A DNA stretch of 64,000 nt, taken from assembly GCF_000775915.1 (NCBI RefSeq), contig NZ_BBLT01000010.1, positions 177,320-241,319 of the forward strand, read 5' to 3'. Source of the stretch: Sporocytophaga myxococcoides. Its GTDB lineage: Bacteria; Bacteroidota; Bacteroidia; Cytophagales; Cytophagaceae. Shown piece by piece: positions 1 to 9,548 of this stretch (position 1 is the first letter of the stretch; every line of letters begins with the position of its first letter). The notes beneath the pieces are model-generated. The model did not search any database, was not told where the DNA came from, and saw only the letters and a list, made by a program, of their open reading frames with translations. The position numbers and the translations under genes were made by a program.

Positions 1-141
1 GAAGAAATGAATGAATTGAAAACCCAAAGATCAAATAAGATAGAAGTATTCTTATTTAAGGACAGTTATAGGTATGAACTCCTTTTTAACAAGAAAGGGG
101 ACCTCTTGAAGCAAATTAAGCACGTTAGGGAAAATCAATAA
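1..141 (+). CDS. C-terminal end of a protein cut by the window edge
   Basis: The frame is open from base 1 and ends at TAA 139-141, giving the last 46 residues of a protein. The tail is rich in charged and aromatic residues and resembles the end of PepSY-like (beta-lactamase-inhibitor-like) periplasmic proteins, with alternating beta-strand residues around FLFKDSYRYELLF and then a basic helix. This family guess is weak because most of the protein lies outside the window. A hairpin terminator follows 35 bases after the stop, so this is the last gene of its transcript. Confidence 0.6.
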   Translation, partial: EEMNELKTQRSNKIEVFLFKDSYRYELLFNKKGDLLKQIKHVRENQ

Positions 142-175
142 TTAAGTTAAGTTTAGTTTTTTAAAGGCGAAGTGA

Positions 176-205
176 GGGGCTGTCATAAATGGCAGCTCTT
201 TTTTA
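176..205 (+). terminator. Rho-independent terminator
   Basis: An 8-bp stem (177-184 with 191-198, including two G-U pairs) encloses a 6-base loop and is followed by a run of T. It lies just after the plus-strand gene ending at 141 and immediately before the converging gene that ends at 207. Confidence 0.65.
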
Positions 206-206
206 T

Positions 207-539
207 TTAATAACCTAATAATTTTTCTTCAATCACGTTCCAGTCTGTAAATTTAACTGAAACCTGTAGCTGAGAGATATCAGGTGTTCCTAGATATAAT
301 TCGTCGAATTCTATTCCATTTGCATCAAGCCATTCCAGGGTAATCTTACCGATATTTTTTATTCCTGAATTATAAGCGGAAAGGTGTCGCTTAGTGAGGA
401 TAATTATATAGTGTCCGGCTTTTCTGAGTTTGTTGATCTTTTCTTTAGCGCCGGGAAAGGGTATTAAGTTTTCAAAGCTCTCATCTTCTTTTTTGACAGG
501 ACATATTGTTCCATCTAGCGCAATAAATATTCTCATCAT
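207..539 (-). CDS. HAD-superfamily-like small protein lacking the nucleophile aspartate
   Basis: A 110-residue protein with the layout of small HAD phosphatases annotated in capsule or sugar-phosphate synthesis. Motif I (DxDGT) reads A-L-D-G-T at residues 7-11, so the aspartate that would form the phospho-enzyme is Ala7 while the second aspartate remains. A hydrophobic strand ending in ILTK (about residues 46-49) fits motif II. No clear acidic motif IV is visible. It could be a non-catalytic or regulatory relative, or only a superficial look-alike. Its 3' end meets the terminator of the upstream converging gene. No partner gene is adjacent. Confidence 0.55.
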   Translation of the reverse strand: MMRIFIALDGTICPVKKEDESFENLIPFPGAKEKINKLRKAGHYIIILTKRHLSAYNSGIKNIGKITLEWLDANGIEFDELYLGTPDISQLQVSVKFTDWNVIEEKLLGY

Positions 540-689
540 TTTAATCCCTCTTTACAATAGAACCGTATTTTATCAGTTTGGTTAATTCAAAAGAAGTGGA
601 TGGAGAACAATTTGATAAACCTGTGTGTTCTTTTAATAGAGATTTATATTTATTTTACTTTATTTCTTTATATAGTTAATTATAATTTG

Positions 690-735
690 GAGGCTGTTAA
701 TCTTCAAAATCTCATCCTCTGAAGATTACAGCCTC
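690..735 (-). terminator. Strong hairpin after the glycosyltransferase gene
   Basis: Arms 690-705 and 721-735 are complementary over 15 bp with one bulged T, around a 15-base loop. It begins a few bases beyond the minus-strand stop at 742. The following bases are AT-rich rather than a pure T run, so termination is likely but not textbook. Confidence 0.55.
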
Positions 736-741
736 TTAATA

Positions 742-1932
742 TTATGCTTTTGAATAAAGTTTTTTGTCAATATAGTCTTTTACAATTGTCTGGAAAATAT
801 CAGCCTTCCTTTCCCAGGAGTTCCCTCTTGCGCGTTCATATCTTTTTTCCTTTTTTTCTTTTGAATCAAGGATCAATTCTTCTTTAATTGACTTTAACAT
901 TTCTTCTTTTGAACTGCAAAATCTGACAACATCTTTGTAGTCCTTGATAAAACTGTAATTGAATGCTATGACGGATTTTCCTGCTGAAAGATATTCATTA
1001 AGCCCTACCTCTAATGGAGGATGGGAATCTCCCTTATTAAGAATAATGCCAATGTCAAAACTTGATAAAAGATCTGCAAACTCATCTCTTTTTCTTATTC
1101 CTATGTGAGAGAAGTTAGGATAGGATTCGAGTTTTTTTATGATGGTATTATCAAGCACTTTGCCTGAAAAGACGAAATTGATATCTTTTAGATTTTCTAT
1201 AAGGTAGATCGCTGTATTTATATCAAAATCCTTATCTATGATCCCAATAGAGCCAACAGTTATAGATTCTGATTTTTGTATAGACATACTCCGCTTATAA
1301 AAGTCTTCAAATCTTACACCATTTCTTATAAGAAAGGTGGCATCTTTAATGGATCTGATTTTGTTGTATAAAACTTCAGTATTGGTAATGACTACATCAG
1401 TAGCTTCTATATACTCCTTTTCAAGCAGTGTATGCTCATGTGACTCCTCTTCATCAGAGCCTTCAAATGTATAATAAACGTTGAGGCTGTCGTTGAATTT
1501 TTTTAAAAGTGCTAAACCATAATCAGGGTTAGCTCCTGAGATAAAAATAATGTCAGAAAGATTTAAGAAGTGAATGCTTTTTCTTAATTCTGTTTCTAAT
1601 ATGCGGGCATTAAATGCAAGTAGTTTTTTATAAATCTCCTTATCTCTGATCTTGTTTAAGGGTAAAACTGGGGGAGGAGTTAAAATATATACATTTGAGC
1701 CTGTCCGTGATTGCTGAGCTCTTAATCTTTTATCAAGATTAAGTATCTTTCGTACAGGTACTTCTCTTTTCCCTTTAATACTATCAAATATGTCACTGAT
1801 AGAATATTGATTTTCTACATAAAGCACGGTATTGTCGCGACTTAATTCATGCATGATCTCTATTAGTGGAGAAGGGTTGCCGCAATCCCAGTGCTCATTT
1901 CCAAGACATATAAATGTAAGGCCTTTTGTCAT
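742..1932 (-). CDS. Glycosyltransferase of the GT-B (GT4/GT1-like) type
   Basis: A 396-residue protein with no signal peptide, expected to transfer sugars from nucleotide donors in the cytoplasm during cell-surface polysaccharide synthesis. The N-terminal Rossmann-like half carries the acceptor side (opening around FICLGNEHWDCGNPSP). The C-terminal half contains GSIGIIDKDFD (about residues 228-238) and a late PPLEVGLNEYLSAGKSVIAF segment resembling the donor-binding E-x7-E region of GT4 enzymes (about residues 306-325). The length is normal for the family. It is transcribed alone, divergently from the SGNH hydrolase, so donor and acceptor cannot be inferred. Confidence 0.7.
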   Translation of the reverse strand: MTKGLTFICLGNEHWDCGNPSPLIEIMHELSRDNTVLYVENQYSISDIFDSIKGKREVPVRKILNLDKRLRAQQSRTGSNVYILTPPPVLPLNKIRDKEIYKKLLAFNARILETELRKSIHFLNLSDIIFISGANPDYGLALLKKFNDSLNVYYTFEGSDEEESHEHTLLEKEYIEATDVVITNTEVLYNKIRSIKDATFLIRNGVRFEDFYKRSMSIQKSESITVGSIGIIDKDFDINTAIYLIENLKDINFVFSGKVLDNTIIKKLESYPNFSHIGIRKRDEFADLLSSFDIGIILNKGDSHPPLEVGLNEYLSAGKSVIAFNYSFIKDYKDVVRFCSSKEEMLKSIKEELILDSKEKKEKRYERARGNSWERKADIFQTIVKDYIDKKLYSKA

Positions 1933-2106
1933 ACACTTGTTGTTTGAATTTCAAACCTCGGTGTATTATAAAAGTTTGTGGGAATTATTAAATTTACTTT
2001 GCCTTTTTTAATGTATTTCCCTTGTTAAAGGGAAGGATTACCTAAAAGTCAATTCATTTTTTAGGAGAAGTTGATCATAAAAAAATCACTTGAAGGATTT
2101 AATATT

Positions 2107-2709
2107 ATGAAGAAAATTAAAATACTTGCTCTGGGAGATTCCTATACAATAGGAGAGGATGTTCCTCAAAATGAAAGCTGGCCATTTTTGCTTAAAAGAA
2201 ATTTAGAAGAAAGAAATTTCTCTGTTGTTCTGAAGGTTGTAGCAAAAACCGGTTGGACGACAGATGAACTTGATTTAGCTATAGAGAGAGAAAAATTGGG
2301 GAAAAATGAATACGACCTGGTGTTTCTTCTTATTGGTGTAAATAATCAATACAGGGGCTATTGTATTGATAAATATCGGAATGAATTCAGAAGGCTTTTA
2401 CTGAAAGCAAAGTCATATTCAGTTAATAATTCTGTGTTTATATTGTCTATTCCAGATTGGTCCAGTACTCCATTTGCCTCGGAAAATGACAAAGCAAGAA
2501 TCTCGGAGGAGATTGATGCCTTTAATAGGGAAAACTTTGAAATATCTGAATCTGAGGGTGCTCTTTATCTTAGTATTACCGGGATTAGCAGGCGGTCAGC
2601 TGACGATAAAAGATATACAGCTTCGGATGGTCTTCATCCAAGCGGATATCAGTATGAGAAATGGGTTGAGAAGATTATGCTCAAGATAGATTCGTCAGCC
2701 CTGCTTTAA
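2107..2709 (+). CDS. SGNH/GDSL-family hydrolase
   Basis: About 200 residues with the four SGNH blocks: block I GDSYT with the serine nucleophile near the N-terminus, block II glycine in KTGWTT, block III GVNNQ with the oxyanion asparagine, and block V DGLHPS with the Asp-His pair. Such enzymes remove acyl groups from lipids or sugars. I chose ATG 2107 because AAGGA lies 9 bases upstream. An in-frame TTG at 2071 would add 12 residues but sits too close to its AGGAG. There is no signal peptide, so it probably works in the cytoplasm. The substrate is unknown. Confidence 0.8.
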   Translation: MKKIKILALGDSYTIGEDVPQNESWPFLLKRNLEERNFSVVLKVVAKTGWTTDELDLAIEREKLGKNEYDLVFLLIGVNNQYRGYCIDKYRNEFRRLLLKAKSYSVNNSVFILSIPDWSSTPFASENDKARISEEIDAFNRENFEISESEGALYLSITGISRRSADDKRYTASDGLHPSGYQYEKWVEKIMLKIDSSALL

Positions 2710-2745
2710 ATTAATATATGAAGGTTGATCATCTTAAAGTTAATA

Positions 2746-4101
2746 TTATTTTGCGTTATCAATATGATAGGCTCTCATACCATGAATACTAACGTCAAGT
2801 CCTTCCAGTTCTTCTTTGGCTGTAACTCTGAGTCCAATGGTTTTATCTATAATGATAAATAAAAGATAGGTTAAAGGAAAAACAAATACCCCTGTAGATG
2901 TGATCCCTATTAGCTGACTGACAAGCTGCCTTGCTCCATTGATTTCAGCCAGATCTCCCATAAAACCTACTGCAAGAGTTCCGAATATTCCGCAAATCAG
3001 GTGAACTGAGATTGCGCCAACAGGGTCATCAATTCTTAGTTTATCAAAGAGGAGTACAGCAAGGACTACTAATGTTCCAGAAGTAAGTCCAATAATAATA
3101 GCTTCCGAAGGATTCATTTTGTCTGCTCCTGCAGTGATAGCGACAAGCCCTCCAAGTATTCCATTCAGGACCATGCTATGATCAATAGTCCTGGTCGTGA
3201 TAAAGGAAGTTGTAAGGGCTCCAATGGCTCCGGCCGAAGCAGATAGGCATGTCGTGACAAGTACAAGTGAGACCAGTTTAGGATTAGCAGATAAAACAGA
3301 GCCTCCATTAAATCCAAACCAGCCAAACCACAGTAGAAATACTCCAACGGTAGCAAGTGGCATACTATGGCCAGGAAGTGGAATTATTCTGTTGTCTACA
3401 TATTTCCCAATCCTTGGTCCAAGGACAATAACTCCGGCAAGAGCAGACCATCCACCTACCGAATGTACTACAGTGGATCCAGCAAAATCGTAAAAGTGGA
3501 CATTCATTTTTTGCAAAAATCCTCCACCCCAGGTCCAGAAACCAATGATAGGATAGATGATACCCACAAGAAAAAATGAAAACAGGATAAAACTCCATAT
3601 TTTAATGCGTTCAGCTACTGCCCCCGATACTATGGTTGTAGCAGTGGCGGCGAACATGGCCTGAAAGAGAAAAAAAGACCAGAACGTGTAATTGCGCTGT
3701 TCGTTATAACTAACTTCCGGTGCAGCAATTCCAAATCCAGAAAACCCAATAAAGCTTCCCTCAAAGAGGTTGCCTGGATACATGAGGTTATATCCCCATA
3801 AGCTGAATATCAGAATTCCAATTGCAGGTATAATAGTGTTTTTAAACAAAATATTAGTGGTGTTTTTTGATCTGGAAAGTCCTGATTCAATTGTCGCAAA
3901 CCCCAAATGCATAATGAACATCAAAGCAGTTGCAGTCATCATCCACAAATTATTGGAAAGTAAAGTGTTTCCGGCAATTTCAGCTTTGAGACTACTAATG
4001 ATTTCAGCATTTATAAGAAGTGAATCATTAGGCATTGCATTAAAATTTGAAGCTAAATCAATAGATCCAGTTGCAGAAGTATCGGGTATGGGCTGATTCA
4101 T
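2746..4101 (-). CDS. amt: Ammonium transporter, Amt family
   Basis: A 451-residue polytopic membrane protein of the Amt/MEP/Rh family that conducts ammonium across the inner membrane. Eleven hydrophobic segments can be followed, starting after an unusually long (about 50 residue) N-terminal tail. The conserved ATIESGL stretch, the first pore histidine in VVHSVGGWSA and the second in HLICGIFG are present. The cytoplasmic C-terminus keeps the GLDVSIHGMRAY segment that contacts the P-II regulator. It lies 44 bp downstream of a P-II gene on the same strand, the classic glnK-amt arrangement in which P-II blocks the channel when nitrogen is plentiful. Confidence 0.95.
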   Translation of the reverse strand: MNQPIPDTSATGSIDLASNFNAMPNDSLLINAEIISSLKAEIAGNTLLSNNLWMMTATALMFIMHLGFATIESGLSRSKNTTNILFKNTIIPAIGILIFSLWGYNLMYPGNLFEGSFIGFSGFGIAAPEVSYNEQRNYTFWSFFLFQAMFAATATTIVSGAVAERIKIWSFILFSFFLVGIIYPIIGFWTWGGGFLQKMNVHFYDFAGSTVVHSVGGWSALAGVIVLGPRIGKYVDNRIIPLPGHSMPLATVGVFLLWFGWFGFNGGSVLSANPKLVSLVLVTTCLSASAGAIGALTTSFITTRTIDHSMVLNGILGGLVAITAGADKMNPSEAIIIGLTSGTLVVLAVLLFDKLRIDDPVGAISVHLICGIFGTLAVGFMGDLAEINGARQLVSQLIGITSTGVFVFPLTYLLFIIIDKTIGLRVTAKEELEGLDVSIHGMRAYHIDNAK

Positions 4102-4145
4102 TGATATGTGAAGTGTAATTTAGTAAAGGTGAATTTTAATAAAGG

Positions 4146-4484
4146 TTAAAGTGCGGTAATGTCACGTTCTCCAGACCTTATTCTGATTGCTTGTTCAATG
4201 GGGGAGATAAAAATTTTCCCATCGCCTATTTCTCCTGTTCTCGCGCTGCAGAGAATTGCATTGATTATTTCATCCACAGAATCATTAGATGCAACAATTG
4301 TTATTTTAGTTCTGGCAATCGAACCAAGATCATATTCCTGGCCTCTGTAAATTGTTTTTTCACTTTTTTGATTTCCTACACCTTTTACATCCTGAAAAGT
4401 AAAAAAATCAATACCTATTTTATGGAGTGCGTCTTTCACAGGATAAAAGTGAGATGATCTTATTATCGCTTCAATTTTTTTCAT
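4146..4484 (-). CDS. glnK: P-II nitrogen regulatory protein
   Basis: A 112-residue P-II signal protein that senses ATP/ADP and 2-oxoglutarate. The T-loop tyrosine is present at residue 51 (YRGQEY), so uridylylation is chemically possible. The B-loop TGEIGDGKIF and the C-terminal RSGE that contact ATP are conserved. The T-loop after Tyr51 (DLGSIARTK) differs from enteric GlnB/GlnK. It is the first gene of a two-gene operon with amt, which supports GlnK over GlnB. The upstream 415 bp presumably holds its promoter, but I could not identify a specific one. Confidence 0.93.
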   Translation of the reverse strand: MKKIEAIIRSSHFYPVKDALHKIGIDFFTFQDVKGVGNQKSEKTIYRGQEYDLGSIARTKITIVASNDSVDEIINAILCSARTGEIGDGKIFISPIEQAIRIRSGERDITAL

Positions 4485-4899
4485 ATACCACTTGTTTTAT
4501 ATACATAATCAGTTTATCTGCTGATAGTTTTATTATATTAATCTTGAATTTATTATATAATTAAGGTTTGGTTATATAAGTTAAAAAAATAACGGTAATT
4601 TTTATAATTAATATATAATATTTGAATTAAGTACTAAAATTAAGTATCAAATAAAGTTAAAAAAATAGTTTTATAAAATTATGTATAATGAATTGAGGTT
4701 GTTTTGTTGTTTTTTGATTTTCTATTTATAGATTATAATCTAATAAAAAGTAAATTTTGTTATTTAGGATAATCATATTTTTTTATGTAATAAGGGAAAC
4801 TGCTCTCTGGGTGGATACGATTGGATTAAAATTTGTAAAATTTAAAACAATCCGTATTACAAAAGTTTTATTAAAGAACTTCCTAGTAAGTGTTTTTAA
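4485..4899. other. Gene-free AT-rich region between divergent glnK and outer-membrane protein gene
   Basis: Very AT-rich divergent intergenic DNA. It must hold the promoters for glnK-amt and for the outer-membrane protein at 4900. No exact TAnnTTTG promoter, hairpin or repeat could be placed with confidence, and short open frames here are chance. Confidence 0.5.
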
Positions 4900-6996
4900 A
4901 TGAAATGCCCCAGTTATTTCAAAATTATTTTCCTCATACAGATATGTCTGGTTTCTGCTTTGCATGCTTTTGCGCAAGATGAAAAAGTGGATTCTCTTTC
5001 ATTTTTAAATAGAGATACATTATTCAAAGAGTTGTTAATAAAAGAGCTATTTATTTCAAGGAAAGATACTTTTTTTACAAAAACAGATACATTAATTATA
5101 GTCAAGGATTTGGTGATCAGAGAAAAAGATACACTGGTACAGTTTCTCAGGCCAATTTTGAAAGATGGTAGAATTGAATTTATTGAAAGTAAGGAGATTA
5201 TTCCTAAGATTGATACGGTAATTGTTCATCAGGATACCTTACGAACAAAGAATGAACAAGTGCTGAAAGATATTCAGCAGTTCTCTCAAAAAAAGAATTT
5301 CTTCTCCCAGCTAATTAAGAATTTTCTGGTATTTGAAACAAAAACAGAAAATCAGGAAAAGCCCGAATCGCGCGAAAAAAGTGATGAAAGATATGATAGT
5401 TATGAAAACAAGGTTATTAGAAAGATAGATATTCGTGTTTTAGGAGTATTTGGCCCATCTGTTGACAATCCTGATAAAAAACCCAGAGGATTTTTGGAAA
5501 AAAGTGGTAATGCACTACACATAAAAAGTCAGAAGTGGATGATAAAAAGGAGATTGCTTTTTACGAAGGGTGATAAAGTGAATTCTCTGGCTCTCAGTGA
5601 AACAGAAAGGCTTTTAAGAGCGACCAGTTATGCTTATGATGCAAAAATTGTTATTGTTGACTATGAAGGATTGGATAGTGTAGATGTAGTTGTTTTGGTC
5701 CAGGATGTTTGGAATATATCAGTTGGTGGGGGTTTTGATCAGAAAACAGGATCAAAAGGCTTTTATATTCAGGATGCTAATTTTGCCGGACTTGGCCAGC
5801 AGCTCTTAACAGATTTTACCTTTAACAGCAGGTATCCGAAAGGAATGAATTTTTATGGCAATTATAATGTCAATACTTTTCAAAAGGGTCTTATTAATGC
5901 AAATTTTACTTATCGATATGCTTTTGGGTTAAGCAGTTTTATAGCTGGAATTAATAGAGAGTTTCAAACCCCTGAAATAAAATGGCTAGGAGGAGTAAAT
6001 TATTCAATTTTAGAGTTTTGGCCTTACAATATGCCTTTTGATAGTTTTAGGGTTGATCAGAAGATAAAACTTAGTGTTGAAGATGTCTGGGCAGGATATG
6101 CCTTTCCTGTTCTTCAGAAAAAAGAAGGAGAGGAGGGGAGCAGATTAATCCTGGCTGTTAGAGCCTTGAGTTGCCTCTATGGAAATGTCCCGGAAAAAAA
6201 AGCAGGAAGATCTTTTACTTACTACTCATCTGATAATGTATTTGCGGGTTTGACTTATATTAACAGGAGATTTTTTAAAGATAGATACATATTTAGGTTG
6301 GGAAGAACAGAAGATATTCCAATAGGAAAGATGATTGGAGTTACGACCGGGATAAAGAAAAGAGATGGTCCATTGCTACCCTATAGTGGAATAAATTTTA
6401 CTGTTGCTGATTTTCTTCCAAAGTTTGGATACGTTTCTGTAACAACAGGATATGGCTCTTTTTGGCGAAAAGGCAAGATGGAGGAAGGAGTTTACTATGG
6501 CCGGCTTCTTCATTTTACTCCTTTGATAAACTTTAAAAACTGGAAGTACAGAAATTATATAAGTTTCAGATATACTCAAGGCTTGAATCAGCTAGATGGT
6601 TATTATGTGAACATTAATAAAGAAAATGGTCTGAGAGGTTTTATCTCAGACGGATTAGTTGGTACAAAAAAGTTTGTCGTTAATATAGAATCCAATTTTT
6701 ATCCGCCATTAAATCTGTTAGGATTTAAGATGGCATTTGTTCTCTTTGCCGATATTGCATGGATTGGACTAAATGGAAGTTTAATTACAAAATCGAATTA
6801 TTATTCAGGATTCGGTCTTGGACTAAGATTCAGAAATGAACATCTCGTTTTCAGTATGGTTCAAGTGATGGTTGGTTATTATCCTGATGCTGTCAGACTC
6901 AATAAAACCCCGCTCCAATTTTATGAACGGTCTAGATTTTTTTATAACTTTTTAGATTTCAACTATTCTCGGCCAGGCCAGGAGCCTTACTTGTAA
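4900..6996 (+). CDS. Outer-membrane protein with POTRA-like domain and C-terminal beta-barrel (BamA/TamA superfamily-like)
   Basis: A 698-residue protein with a signal peptide cleaved after HAFAQ (about residue 26). Residues 27-165 are polar and include repeated (K)DTL segments. Residues about 175-275 look like a POTRA domain (IRKIDIRVLGVF; KGDKVN...LSETERLLR; VVVLVQDVW). From about 277 to the end, alternating hydrophobic strands with many aromatics indicate a 16-strand-type barrel. A role in membrane insertion or surface export of proteins or lipids is the family expectation. The usual multiple POTRA repeats are absent, so it is a short, lineage-specific relative. It stands alone between intergenic regions. 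Confidence 0.7.
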   Translation: MKCPSYFKIIFLIQICLVSALHAFAQDEKVDSLSFLNRDTLFKELLIKELFISRKDTFFTKTDTLIIVKDLVIREKDTLVQFLRPILKDGRIEFIESKEIIPKIDTVIVHQDTLRTKNEQVLKDIQQFSQKKNFFSQLIKNFLVFETKTENQEKPESREKSDERYDSYENKVIRKIDIRVLGVFGPSVDNPDKKPRGFLEKSGNALHIKSQKWMIKRRLLFTKGDKVNSLALSETERLLRATSYAYDAKIVIVDYEGLDSVDVVVLVQDVWNISVGGGFDQKTGSKGFYIQDANFAGLGQQLLTDFTFNSRYPKGMNFYGNYNVNTFQKGLINANFTYRYAFGLSSFIAGINREFQTPEIKWLGGVNYSILEFWPYNMPFDSFRVDQKIKLSVEDVWAGYAFPVLQKKEGEEGSRLILAVRALSCLYGNVPEKKAGRSFTYYSSDNVFAGLTYINRRFFKDRYIFRLGRTEDIPIGKMIGVTTGIKKRDGPLLPYSGINFTVADFLPKFGYVSVTTGYGSFWRKGKMEEGVYYGRLLHFTPLINFKNWKYRNYISFRYTQGLNQLDGYYVNINKENGLRGFISDGLVGTKKFVVNIESNFYPPLNLLGFKMAFVLFADIAWIGLNGSLITKSNYYSGFGLGLRFRNEHLVFSMVQVMVGYYPDAVRLNKTPLQFYERSRFFYNFLDFNYSRPGQEPYL

Positions 6997-7375
6997 AAAT
7001 AAATTTAAATTATTTTTCTAAAACTGATTCTAAAACTCTGTATTATATGATTTTTTTTTTATTAAATAGGATTTTAGTGTAATTTTAGGGAAAAAAACTC
7101 TTTCTTATTTGAAATTAAAAATATAATATTGCAACCTGTAAATAGTCATGTCCTTGCTAGGCGAAATTCAAATTTATGCTGATATTTCGGTTACAAAATT
7201 AGTATTCAGGCTTAGCTATTTTTTTAAAGCTTTTTTAATCAAGGGGATTTGACTGAAAAAGAGCTTTCATTTTAAACAATACAAAGAACTTAGATAAAAG
7301 TTCATACCAATTTTGATGTATTTTATTTACTTAATACAGAATAGAATTTAGTTCACTTAAATAATTGTTTATCGT
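6997..7375. other. Intergenic region without a recognisable gene
   Basis: 379 bp of AT-rich sequence between two outer-membrane protein genes. I see no open frame with a start, no convincing hairpin and no exact promoter match. It is presumably the 5' region of the locus that starts at 7376. Confidence 0.45.
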
Positions 7376-9499
7376 TTGAAAACGCGTACTAAACTAATCA
7401 TCTTTTTATTGGCATGTTTCCCCGGGTTTTTTGCCTTTGCGGGAGATCCCCCATCTGAAGAGCAAAAGAGCTCAACGCCACTGCTTCTCAGAAAATTGCC
7501 TGTTAAAAAATTACTGGGACTTAAATCAAACACTTCAAATGCAGAAACTCCTGCCGGGGGCTACAAGAGATGGTCTGGTTTAAAATATTCCGGATATGCG
7601 AGATCATTTACACAGTATCGTGTAATGCCTAACTTTTATACAGGAAATCCAAATTTGACCGAAAAGTCATTGGTATTTAATGGGGTAGAAGCCTATAATG
7701 GTTCACTTCAGGGATATCAGGAACCGTTGCTTTTATTGCGTCTTGAAGGAAATCCTACTGCGAGAACTTTCTTCAAAGTTGAATATGCTATGGATAATCA
7801 ACTTACAGGGATTATAAAAGATAATGGCGGGATTATAGAAGGAACAAATACTGCTTATAACAGAAGGATTTCTACTTATAGAATTCTTCAGTTTGAAGGA
7901 AGTGCTAATACCGGTATTGGAGATTTTAAATTAATCGCTGGCGGTGGGGTACTTTGGCACAGAGTAAGCCCATTTACATTCTGGAACTATGAGTATCGTG
8001 ATGATCTTTTTGAACGCTATCCATGGGAGCCAGAAGGAGCATCGTTCAATAGATATAATCAGTTTTACGCAACTCAAAACATTGCCAGAGATGCTCGTTG
8101 GGGAAACACCGCAACCCAGGGCTTTATTTTAGAAGCTAAAAACTTGCCTTTAGGGTTCGGGGGTAATATAGTTTATGGTAAAACTGATAATAGCGGTGGT
8201 TTTACCGCAGTAAAAACAAAAAGCCCTAGAAATCTGGTAGCAGGAAGAATAGATAAAGGATTTGGCATGCACAAATTCGGTATTAACTATTTTAACCAGT
8301 TCGGTTTTCTTGACGTACAGGAACTTTTCAAAATCAGACAACAGATTGCCACTATCGATGGAAGGTTAAATCTTAATAATGTGAAGATTTATTTTGAAGG
8401 TGGTGTCGGTAGGTTCCAGGACTTTATAGCTCAAAGAGATCAGGAGGATGTTATTCTGAATAATTACTCGAAAAGTAATGTACTGGCTTCAAAGACCCCG
8501 ATGAAAATAATAAAGGGAGATAACTATGGAGTAGATTATAATTGGGCTCCAACTGTTATGGCGCAGATTGATGTAACGAAAGAAGCATTTAATGTTCCGG
8601 TTAACCTAATGATGTATTATATTGATAAAGCTGTAACCAACATCAATAGCCAGGTTATGAATACTGCAAACCCGCATGCCTTGGGAACAGCAGAAAACAT
8701 AGGTTCAATATATGATATCACAACATACTATGGAGGGGTAACAGATATTCAGCAAATGGCAAACAACAGATGGGGTGGGTATCTGAAACATGAAGATACA
8801 TATGGTAAGTTGAAAGTTAATATTGGTACCGGTTTCGCACAGGAGATTGAAAATCTTTATGATTCAATAAGCTTTCAGCACAGAGCTAATTCATTTACCA
8901 GATCAAGGTTTGCATTTTTTACAAGAAATAATGGTCCTTATGGAAACATTATGAATATTTATAGAAGAGCATTTGAAGTTCTGGCAATTACTGATACAGT
9001 GAGCAATTATAAAAAAGGGTTTAATAGTCTTGACCTTAATCTTAAATATAAACTGTCACTTTTTGGTCGTGAATTGATTCTCGCAAACTACAATAATTAT
9101 AGCTCTGTTCAGCCTGGTTTTTCAGCAATTCCTAAATTCTCAGATAAAGCTTTCTTACGCTATTTTTATGAGGAGTTCATGGCATTTTACGCATTTAGAC
9201 CAAAACTTACTCTGATTGGTTTTGTCAGCTATGAAAAGGCATTGGGTAATAATAGAACTCAATTGGTAGATGCTAATGGGGAACTGATTGTTAATTCAGA
9301 CAATAAACCAATTGCAGATCCTAATGGAAAACCAATTAATCAAAGAGGGTATGGATATGGACTTGGATTTGACTACGATTTTTCAGGGAGAGCTGGTCTC
9401 TATGTCAGACACAGATGGTTTGACCACAGGGATGTTAACTTTACTAAGGACAGATTTAACGGTCAGGAGACTACGGTTGAATTAAAAATTTTCTTTTAA
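7376..9499 (+). CDS. Large predicted outer-membrane beta-barrel protein
   Basis: 707 residues, starting at TTG 7376, which places a clear signal peptide (hydrophobic LIIFLLACFPGFFAFA, cleaved near residue 22) at the N-terminus. The mature part consists of amphipathic strands rich in Tyr, Phe, Asn and Gly, and the chain ends in a barrel-type terminal strand finishing with Phe-Phe. This indicates a porin-like barrel. It opens a same-direction run with a second barrel, two lipoproteins and a GH3 beta-glucosidase, so binding or uptake of plant-polysaccharide products is a reasonable inference. I recognise no named family. Confidence 0.65.
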   Translation: MKTRTKLIIFLLACFPGFFAFAGDPPSEEQKSSTPLLLRKLPVKKLLGLKSNTSNAETPAGGYKRWSGLKYSGYARSFTQYRVMPNFYTGNPNLTEKSLVFNGVEAYNGSLQGYQEPLLLLRLEGNPTARTFFKVEYAMDNQLTGIIKDNGGIIEGTNTAYNRRISTYRILQFEGSANTGIGDFKLIAGGGVLWHRVSPFTFWNYEYRDDLFERYPWEPEGASFNRYNQFYATQNIARDARWGNTATQGFILEAKNLPLGFGGNIVYGKTDNSGGFTAVKTKSPRNLVAGRIDKGFGMHKFGINYFNQFGFLDVQELFKIRQQIATIDGRLNLNNVKIYFEGGVGRFQDFIAQRDQEDVILNNYSKSNVLASKTPMKIIKGDNYGVDYNWAPTVMAQIDVTKEAFNVPVNLMMYYIDKAVTNINSQVMNTANPHALGTAENIGSIYDITTYYGGVTDIQQMANNRWGGYLKHEDTYGKLKVNIGTGFAQEIENLYDSISFQHRANSFTRSRFAFFTRNNGPYGNIMNIYRRAFEVLAITDTVSNYKKGFNSLDLNLKYKLSLFGRELILANYNNYSSVQPGFSAIPKFSDKAFLRYFYEEFMAFYAFRPKLTLIGFVSYEKALGNNRTQLVDANGELIVNSDNKPIADPNGKPINQRGYGYGLGFDYDFSGRAGLYVRHRWFDHRDVNFTKDRFNGQETTVELKIFF

Positions 9500-9548
9500 T
9501 AACTATTACAAAATTTAAGAACTGATTTAAATGATAACTTATAATATA

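Noticed and set aside
2474..2689. A second plus-strand frame inside the SGNH hydrolase gene
   Set aside because: It overlaps the block V region of the true frame and shows no domain of its own.
4783..4977. A 64-codon minus-strand frame over the start of the outer-membrane protein gene
   Set aside because: Low-complexity AT-rich DNA, no homology-like pattern and antisense to a real signal peptide.
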